DNA of 15,077 nt from Obelidium mucronatum (taxonomy: Eukaryota; Chytridiomycota; Chytridiomycetes; Chytridiales; Chytriomycetaceae): assembly GCA_025765595.1 (NCBI GenBank), contig JAIVFH010000545.1, forward strand, positions 1 to 15,077, in the 5' to 3' direction. The notes beneath the pieces were generated by a model. The model saw only the letters and a list, made by a program, of their open reading frames with translations, searched no databases and had not been told where the DNA came from. Each line of letters starts with the position of its first letter. The stretch's first letter is position 1. Of this stretch, positions 11,101 through 15,077 are shown one piece after another. Position numbers and translations under genes: made by a program.

Positions 11101-14100
11101 TAACAAGGGTACCTTGTTTGTCAAGTCATCCACAATTTTCTTAAGCTCCAAGAAAGCATCCCATTCTTTGATTGCTTTTGGAAGCTTTTTAATCTTATTT
11201 TGGAAGTCATTCATATCCGTGTTAATTTTTTCTAAATCTATGTCTGACCATAACGTTTCGTTATAGAGCCCGCGCTTCTCCAATACGTCATTGTACAAAG
11301 AGTACAGATTTTGAAGCAGCTTGAGTTCTTTCTTCACTCGAACGAGCGTCGGGAATGGGGTTACTGGCAGGGAAAACAAATCTTCTCCGGCAGAGTAGGT
11401 TTCCCATTTTCTATTAAGTTCATCAAAAGCTCTTTGAAATACATTGAGCCTTTCTGAAGCAGTTTTCGGCGCAATATTGCCGACCATTGGTCCATTTTCT
11501 GTGTATTCGACTGTGAAGTCTTTGACATCCTGGGCAAATTTTCCAACAGCTCCAATTAAGTCAGCCTTGAATACGGGCTGAATTTTGCTTAAATGTGTTT
11601 GAACATCTATCACCAAGCCCTTCAATTTTTTCCAACTGTAGCGAAGAGAGTCAACCATCTCAGTTTCTTCTTTCGTAACAGTGACATTGTGCTTTGTCAA
11701 AAGTAGATATGCTTCTTCAATAGGAGCGACTTTCATGTCAATATCCACTTCAGCCAATCGTATTTCGCTCAGAGTTTGCACGGCGATACGAAGATCATCA
11801 ATATCTGTGATTTTACGAGACAATTTAAGAGTCTTTGCATCCATATACTCAATTAATTCCTCCATGTCATGCTTGACTTTTTGGTTTAAATTCCAGCCAG
11901 TACTGTTGCTTCCAATCTTTCGTTTCTGATATTAAAGCCAACTTCAATGGCTCGGATGATATCAATAATAGACCAATCTGAGTGGAGTTTGGCGTGTCTG
12001 TAATTTCTTTTTCGATTGCTTCGTAGCGGTTTATCTCTTGCTCAAAGTCTCCAATTGTTGGATTGCCGTTCAAAAAGTTTTGAATTGTTTCCGTTTTGTC
12101 GTCCTTCCATAAAAAGTCATATTTGGCAAACTGCTCTCGATGTAGTTCGACCTCTTTTTTCATAGAGTTAACAGTCGAGCTCAACATTACAATTACTTTC
12201 AGAACATCTTTGTTGTTTGCGACTTGAGCTGTGTCTTCAGGGTACCTCACATGGTCTTCGGTTGGACTCAAGAATTGGCGCCAATTTAGCGTTAGTTTCT
12301 TGGACACTTCGGCAACCATGTTCGCAGCCTTGTTAAGCGCTCCTTGTATGTCTTCCAGTTTCGGTTGTAGCACTACCATAGGAATAAGCAATACTAGCTC
12401 GGCTTTGAAGAAAGGCTTTTGGCTTCCGGATTTTCCGTATTGGTTGGATGTATAGTTGCCTAGCCTTGACCTGAGGAGGTCAACCGATCCTTTTGTACAT
12501 TGAACCAAAGCTTCAAGATTTTGAAGATTGAATAGGTAATATACGCTTTCATAGGCTAGCTTTAAGTCAGGGCTCATTGGAGCCGGAACGCCTTTTGACA
12601 ACTCGTGTATTATGTCTCTCGTGGCGGATTCAATGAGGTTACTTCTATTGTTGATCGTTTGAAGAACAAAGGCACAACGGGACTCTGTCCTCTCGATGAA
12701 TGTGTCAACTGTCCATTGGTCATTTTCATTTGGCACTTCGCAAAGGGATAACTCTGCAATTTTTCGTACTCCTACGTTGATGCGACAATCTACGATGTCC
12801 AGCAGCTTATCCACCAATTCTTCCAATTTTGCAAGTTGCTGGTGATTCGAATTCAAGTAAGATTCTAAATTTAATGACGTCCAAGTCAAGGCAGTCAAAC
12901 CAGGCTGCAGTGCACGATCCAGTTCGTCAATGTGTGGAACCATCGCTTTTCTTAAATGGTTTGAGACTCTTTCTAACACTCTCTTCTTACTTTGAAGCAT
13001 TTGTTGGAGACTGGTGTACAGGGACTTGTAGTACATTTCTTTAAGACAAACGTTCCCAACGGATTCTGGAACATCCAGGTTCAATCTCATCATGTGCTTA
13101 GTCTCTTTAATCAGTTGAATCACTTGGGAGTCAAAATTTACAAAGAGATTTCCTTCTGGATCATTCACAAGGAGGGTTGCATGGAGCCCGGTTTTGGCTT
13201 GGTCCACAATGCTGTACCAGGACTTGTACCAAAGAAGTTCGAATTCAATAAGAGCTCTAGCGAGTTTGTTGTAGTTTCGAATATGTTTCTTGGCTTCCAT
13301 CGAGTCGAGGATGGATGTGTTGTTTTTAAACTGTCTCATTGGATTCTCAATTCTTCGATAAAGTTGCCTCGCCCATGCGATGGCTCCAGAAACAGGAGGG
13401 GTATTCCTAGGAATAGGAGGCTCGTCTTTGTACTTCTGGTATAGCTTTCGGACCCCTTCTAAATCCTTCCTTGTGTAATGAACGAAAACAGTGTGGTACT
13501 TGGATTCAAGATCAAGCTGCATGTCTTTGATTTGACTAAACTTTGCCAGCAAGTTTAGAGACATTTCAGTGCTCGTGATGTGTTCGAAGGATGAGTCAAT
13601 GAACTGCTGTAAGTTGGCTTCCAAATCGGAAATTTGCTTCTTGAAGCTGCTGTAATCAGAGTCATACTCCATTTTACGATGATCCAATATATCATAGGGC
13701 TTTCTTTGCATTGTATTCATTATGTTGGAGAATCGGCGAATGAGACTATCCATTCCTTCGATTCCAAGCTTTTCCAACAACGAAAACTTTTCAATCACAC
13801 TGAACATGTCAATCACCTTCTGAATGCGCTTGCAAAATGCGTCGAATTTACCAAAAATGTACATTTCGGAAAAATCGAATTGCTTTTCATTAGGGTTCTC
13901 TTGCAGACGTTTCTATTTGTAACAATAAGAACAAAACAAGAGATAAAATATTCCGTACTTTGGTTTCATGGAAGCATCGCTGGTAGGCCTCATTCAGCTT
14001 CACGCAGTCATTGAGTTTTTTGACCAAAAGAGTTCGATCTTGGTCCCATAATTTTGTTCCTTCATCTTTGTAAATATATTCTTTGCAACTCGTTATCATT

Positions 14101-15077
14101 TGGTTTGTGACCTTAACGAACAAGGACGTCATGCGTTCGGAAGTATTATAATATCGAGAAATGCTAAGGAGGAATTTAACACAAACTAAAACGGTGCAAA
14201 ATAAATCACCTATATATCATTTTAATGGCGTTTATAAGCCCAGGAATAGACGGAATCATTCCCAAAGGGTCGCATGAATACAGAGGGTCATAGAATCTTT
14301 CCAAAGTGTAAAGGTACTTGACATTGTCCTTTGACTCATTGGCTGCATCGGTCACTCGATCATCCAAATCTTTCCAAGTTTTCAAAAGAGCTCTGGATTT
14401 AACGGCATTTAGAATACCAATAACTTTCTTGCATGTTGAACTCTTGAGTTGGTCAGTAATTGAATTGAATTTGACCATTCGAGCTTTCCAGTGAGCGAGC
14501 TCGGCGTTTGGGCCTATATCGTCAGCTTCTTTTCGCATTTGCTCTGATTCCGCAAGAACTTGTTCGATTTGTTTGCACCACTCTGTTACAAGTCCTAAAG
14601 CGCCGATCGATTTGAGCTCAACTTCATCCGTATCGATTACATACCTTCCAAAGCGTTTACAACTTCCGGGAAGTGCGCTGCGTTGCCATACTCTGCTGGT
14701 TTCTTGAATGCATCCAAATCAACATTGGATGGGACGCTATTCAGTTTGACGGAATCGCTCAAGTTCACCATGGCCACATCCAAGTCATTAACGAATCGTT
14801 CCAAAACCTCAACAAAACCTTTCACGGACTCATCCTTTTGTCTTTGAAGAACACCCCAATTTTCCTATTGTAAAAATAAAAATGAGCAACTAAACTTCAA
14901 GGAAGAATCAGATAGTACCTGAGCTTTTAAAGCCGGCATCAATACGTGCTTTACGGTTGTGGTTAAGCTCGGAAGGATGTTCGCTTGAATCAGACCAAAC
15001 GACACTTCGTTTGATATGTTTGCAACGGTTATAGCCTTGTTTGTTGTTCGAATGAAGAAACATCCAGTTCCAGTAAG
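1273..15077 (-). CDS. DNAH5: Axonemal outer-arm dynein heavy chain, DNAH5/DNAH8 class (5'-partial, 13 exons, six 1-nt frame breaks)
   Basis: This is the force-producing ATPase of the ciliary outer dynein arm, which slides doublet microtubules. Exons on the minus strand: 15077-14919, 14864-14645, 14594-14210, 14163-13959, 13912-9618, 9572-9399, 9350-9194, 9148-8769, 8716-7833, 7782-6053, 6002-2488, 2434-2217, 2156-1273. Summed and corrected for six single extra bases they give 4,400 codons including the TAA stop. Order along the protein: tail (DHC_N1), linker (DHC_N2), AAA1 P-loop [11 protein letters not shown]2 [11 protein letters not shown]3 [11 protein letters not shown]4 GVGGSGKQ, stalk and microtubule-binding domain, AAA5, AAA6, C-terminal domain ending GVALLCATS. 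The DNAH5/8 class is indicated by [24 protein letters not shown], the IQPKDS segment and the C-terminal RGVALLC. Human DNAH5/8 are about 4,500-4,700 residues, so only a short N-terminal part lies beyond position 15077. The frame breaks are listed separately. Whether one full protein is made depends on whether they are real. Confidence 0.94.
2157..2216 (-). other. DNAH5: Intron 12 (60 nt, phase 1)
   Basis: Donor GTGAGT and acceptor TTAAG, with GTTAAC as a branch candidate. Splicing joins SQGMLD to [10 protein letters not shown]. This is the longest intron in the window and the only one with an AAG acceptor. Confidence 0.88.
2217..2434 (-). CDS. DNAH5: Exon 12: start of C-terminal region
   Basis: The exon encodes about 73 residues beginning [17 protein letters not shown] after splicing to DDYD. 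It includes [17 protein letters not shown], a strongly conserved dynein segment, and ends SQGML plus the first base of an aspartate codon. No frame problem is present. Confidence 0.93.
2435..2487 (-). other. DNAH5: Intron 11 (53 nt, phase 2)
   Basis: Donor GTAGTA and acceptor GTGATAG, with an ACTAAT branch-like motif. Splicing joins RVTDDYD to [12 protein letters not shown]. The unspliced frame stops at the TAG formed by the donor. Confidence 0.92.
2488..6002 (-). CDS. DNAH5: Exon 11: AAA4 end, stalk, microtubule-binding domain, AAA5, AAA6
   Basis: This 3,515-nt exon encodes about 1,170 residues after removing four extra bases. It starts [20 protein letters not shown] and runs to THVTPKSYL, the stalk entrance. 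Coiled coil 1 follows ([36 protein letters not shown]), then the microtubule-binding tip ([51 protein letters not shown]), then coiled coil 2 ([13 protein letters not shown]). AAA5 and later parts include [51 protein letters not shown] and [23 protein letters not shown]6 carries [34 protein letters not shown] and [20 protein letters not shown]. Frame breaks lie at about 5726, 5580, 5480 and 5024. The 2.5 kb downstream of 5020 is cleanly open. It ends at GGRVTDDYD within an arginine codon. Confidence 0.93.
5020..5028 (-). other. DNAH5: Frame break 6: one extra base after the microtubule-binding domain
   Basis: Reading ASWVRAMAV then LLFNQ meets TAA. Skipping one base in GTTTTAC gives [19 protein letters not shown], matching FSINKEVLPLKANL of the family. 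The T run suggests a homopolymer length error or slip. Confidence 0.87.
5474..5485 (-). other. DNAH5: Frame break 5: one extra base in stalk coiled coil 1
   Basis: After [10 protein letters not shown] the frame drifts to TAA. Skipping one base between the AAAA run and the following AAG-T gives a frame containing [20 protein letters not shown], with family spacing to the [12 protein letters not shown] motif. The exact base is ambiguous within about 12 nt. Confidence 0.8.
5579..5583 (-). other. DNAH5: Frame break 4: one extra base in stalk coiled coil 1
   Basis: Reading VVKEKDL then AGCI meets TAA. Skipping one base in TTTGG gives [16 protein letters not shown], almost identical to the KEKELQVA segment of the family. 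The break is therefore placed to within about two codons. Confidence 0.87.
5725..5727 (-). other. DNAH5: Frame break 3: extra G at the stalk entrance
   Basis: After [12 protein letters not shown], a GGG (expected GG) shifts the frame into a TGA nine codons later. With one G removed it reads [18 protein letters not shown], where the YK and EK pairs fall at the family positions. Confidence 0.85.
6003..6052 (-). other. DNAH5: Intron 10 (50 nt, phase 1)
   Basis: Donor GTATTA and acceptor CACACAG, with CTGAC and CTAAAC branch-like motifs. Splicing restores [19 protein letters not shown], an invariant dynein segment. Confidence 0.92.
6053..7782 (-). CDS. DNAH5: Exon 10: AAA3 and most of AAA4
   Basis: The exon encodes about 576 residues after removing one extra base. 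AAA3 carries Walker A GEPGTAKT at 7548-7525, [20 protein letters not shown], Walker [21 protein letters not shown] and [18 protein letters not shown] frame break at 7021-7026 creates an immediate TAG. Beyond it, in the shifted frame, are [29 protein letters not shown], the AAA4 Walker [10 protein letters not shown] at 6458-6435, and [17 protein letters not shown] in place of GKT in AAA4 is usual in axonemal heavy chains. The exon ends at VVLCFSP. Confidence 0.92.
7021..7026 (-). other. DNAH5: Frame break 2: one extra base creating TAG after AAA3
   Basis: Reading EDVQALAA meets TAG at 7023-7021. Skipping one base gives [19 protein letters not shown], matching the family spacing between the VQ pair and the LTR..LW motif. 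The two flanking frames otherwise agree fully with dynein. Confidence 0.85.
7783..7832 (-). other. DNAH5: Intron 9 (50 nt, phase 0)
   Basis: Donor GTAAGG and acceptor CGATAG. Splicing joins QQHVMAN to [14 protein letters not shown] and keeps the frame into AAA3. Confidence 0.85.
7833..8716 (-). CDS. DNAH5: Exon 9: AAA2 module
   Basis: The exon encodes about 295 residues. It runs from [20 protein letters not shown] through [20 protein letters not shown] to the Walker A GPTGTGKT at 8582-8559. Then follow [34 protein letters not shown], the Walker B region [17 protein letters not shown], and [14 protein letters not shown]. It ends at QQHVMAN with a phase-0 donor. AAA2 binds nucleotide structurally in dyneins. 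All landmark residues are present and the frame is intact. Confidence 0.93.
8717..8768 (-). other. DNAH5: Intron 8 (52 nt, phase 1) with a TACTAAC branch site
   Basis: Donor GTATTC and acceptor TACCAG. A perfect TACTAAC branch-point motif lies at 8737-8731, just upstream of the acceptor. Splicing gives [16 protein letters not shown]. Confidence 0.9.
8769..9148 (-). CDS. DNAH5: Exon 8: AAA1-AAA2 junction
   Basis: The exon encodes about 127 residues, including [48 protein letters not shown] and [15 protein letters not shown], and ends at [10 protein letters not shown] before a phase-1 intron. These match the segment between AAA1 and AAA2 in DNAH5/8 proteins closely, with no frame problem. Confidence 0.92.
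9149..9193 (-). other. DNAH5: Intron 7 (45 nt, phase 2)
   Basis: Donor GTAAAA and acceptor TATCAG. Splicing joins MNPGYAGR to VELPENLK through a split arginine codon. The unspliced frame meets TAA immediately. Confidence 0.9.
9194..9350 (-). CDS. DNAH5: Exon 7: AAA1 distal part
   Basis: Splicing joins FNRI to [13 protein letters not shown], the normal family order. The exon carries [19 protein letters not shown] and MNPGYAGR, the AAA1 sensor-I region. It ends within an arginine codon (phase 2). Exons 6 and 7 can be read as one open frame only because intron 6 is 48 nt long and stop-free. The 16 extra residues that would result are absent from remembered DNAH5/8 proteins, so I call an intron. 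Confidence 0.9.
9351..9398 (-). other. DNAH5: Intron 6 (48 nt, phase 1), stop-free and a multiple of three
   Basis: Donor GTAAGA and acceptor TTTTTAG. Splicing joins FNRI to [11 protein letters not shown], the invariant order after the AAA1 Walker B. Retention would add 16 residues without changing frame. Confidence 0.85.
9399..9572 (-). CDS. DNAH5: Exon 6: AAA1 Walker A to Walker B
   Basis: This exon encodes the core of the main ATP-hydrolysing module. It begins with the last two bases of a glycine codon split by intron 5, giving [18 protein letters not shown], the AAA1 Walker A. Next come [21 protein letters not shown] and then the Walker B CFDEFNRI, whose last codon directly abuts intron 6. 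The catalytic residues are those expected: P-loop lysine and threonine, and the Walker B DE pair. AAA1 therefore looks competent for hydrolysis. Confidence 0.92.
9573..9617 (-). other. DNAH5: Intron 5 (45 nt, phase 1), splits the AAA1 Walker A
   Basis: Donor GTAAAT and acceptor TTTCAG, with a TTTTAAC branch-like motif upstream of the acceptor. It interrupts the first glycine codon of GPAGTGKT. Splicing gives [14 protein letters not shown]. The unspliced frame stops at TGA. Confidence 0.92.
9618..13912 (-). CDS. DNAH5: Exon 5: tail and linker (DHC_N1 end, DHC_N2)
   Basis: This 4,295-nt uninterrupted exon encodes about 1,431 residues. It opens with [10 protein letters not shown] then [12 protein letters not shown], a hallmark of this heavy-chain class. 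The tail continues with [19 protein letters not shown]. The linker that swings during the power stroke follows, with [70 protein letters not shown] and [17 protein letters not shown]. It ends at [11 protein letters not shown], where intron 5 cuts the AAA1 P-loop. One base too many near 11900 splits it into two open stretches, 13912 to about 11867 and about 11905 to 9618. Apart from that break there are no internal stops in the joined frame. Confidence 0.93.
11897..11905 (-). other. DNAH5: Frame break 1: one extra base in the linker region
   Basis: The upstream frame reads [11 protein letters not shown] then runs into TGA about 13 codons on. Skipping one base in TACTGG gives [20 protein letters not shown], which aligns without a gap to the corresponding DNAH8 segment (W to the ME pair, same spacing). 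No long homopolymer is present here. Confidence 0.82.
13913..13958 (-). other. DNAH5: Intron 4 (46 nt, phase 0)
   Basis: Donor GTACGG and acceptor AAATAG. Splicing joins CFHETK to [16 protein letters not shown], as in other DNAH5/8 proteins. Confidence 0.87.
13959..15077 (-). CDS. DNAH5: Exons 1-4 in window: N-terminal tail (DHC_N1 start)
   Basis: The four segments are 15077-14919, 14864-14645, 14594-14210 and 14163-13959, encoding about 323 residues of the tail that docks the motor to the doublet and binds intermediate chains and other heavy chains. The first exon is open at the window edge and reads in frame from its first base (CTT). Recognisable family motifs are [19 protein letters not shown] joined by splicing to [39 protein letters not shown], and [19 protein letters not shown] across and after intron 3. 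Splice phases are 0, 1, 2 and 0. No frame defect is seen in this block. No start codon is visible, since the true start is beyond the right edge. Confidence 0.9.
14164..14209 (-). other. DNAH5: Intron 3 (46 nt, phase 2)
   Basis: Donor GTGATT and acceptor CCTTAG. Splicing restores the serine codon AG|C in [19 protein letters not shown], a conserved tail motif. Confidence 0.87.
14595..14644 (-). other. DNAH5: Intron 2 (50 nt, phase 1)
   Basis: Donor GTATGT and acceptor TTTAG. Splicing joins VVNALEG to [15 protein letters not shown], matching the family. The unspliced frame stops at the TAA just inside the donor. Confidence 0.85.
14865..14918 (-). other. DNAH5: Intron 1 (54 nt, phase 0)
   Basis: Donor GTACTA at 14918 and acceptor CAATAG ending at 14865. 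Removing it joins PALKAQ to ENWGVL, the expected dynein tail sequence. Unspliced, it ends in an in-frame TAG. Confidence 0.85.

Noticed and set aside
5020..11905. Tiny introns as the cause of the frame breaks
   Set aside because: At each break the protein aligns without loss or gain of residues once one base is skipped, leaving no room for a GT-AG intron.
12992..13444. 150-codon plus-strand open frame, and similar antisense frames at 3793-4149 and 6007-6369
   Set aside because: They lie antisense to clearly conserved dynein exons, have no recognisable domain and are expected shadows of the true coding strand.
1273..15077. Several separate genes, as the broken open frames would suggest
   Set aside because: The fragments are consecutive pieces of one dynein heavy chain in correct order. 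They join through GT-AG introns with matching phases or by skipping a single base.
1273..15077. Alternative genetic code (reassigned TAA, TAG or TGA)
   Set aside because: No stop codon occurs at a conserved position in the correct frame. All internal stops appear only after a frame break or inside an intron. The gene ends in TAA at the expected C-terminus.

Overview
The window is eukaryotic nuclear DNA from an organism that builds motile cilia or flagella. It is filled almost entirely by one minus-strand gene: an axonemal outer-arm dynein heavy chain of the DNAH5/DNAH8 class (Chlamydomonas gamma-type). Its 5' end lies beyond the right edge and its stop codon is at 1273-1275. I reconstruct 13 exons and 12 GT-AG introns covering about 4,399 codons. 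Only the extreme N-terminus is missing, roughly 200 residues judging by remembered human DNAH5/8 lengths. Exon lengths and intron phases agree at every junction.

Layout, right to left (5' to 3' of the gene). 15077-13959: four small exons of the N-terminal tail. 13912-9618: one 4.3-kb exon with the rest of the tail and the linker. 9572-8769: three small exons with AAA1. 8716-7833: AAA2. 7782-6053: AAA3 and most of AAA4. 6002-2488: one 3.5-kb exon with the end of AAA4, stalk, microtubule-binding domain, AAA5 and AAA6. 2434-1273: the end of AAA6 and the C-terminal domain. All four classical P-loops (AAA1-4) and the stalk tip are conserved. 1-1272: the 3' flank, with a close AATAAA signal, a 20-nt poly-C run and no gene I can support.

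The introns are uniformly tiny (45-60 nt), with GT(A/G) donors, YAG-type acceptors (one AAG) and TTAAC/CTAAC-like branch sites. This points to a compact genome such as a zoosporic protist or a compact-genome animal. I cannot fix the phylum.

The main anomaly is that the otherwise well-conserved reading frame is broken at six places (about 11900, 7023, 5726, 5580, 5480 and 5024). At each one, skipping exactly one base restores the expected dynein sequence at the expected length. Four of the six fall within about 710 bp encoding the stalk/microtubule-binding region. All six go in the same direction (one extra base). Read or assembly error is the simplest explanation. Recent pseudogenisation and +1 recoding are alternatives that RNA and read data would separate.
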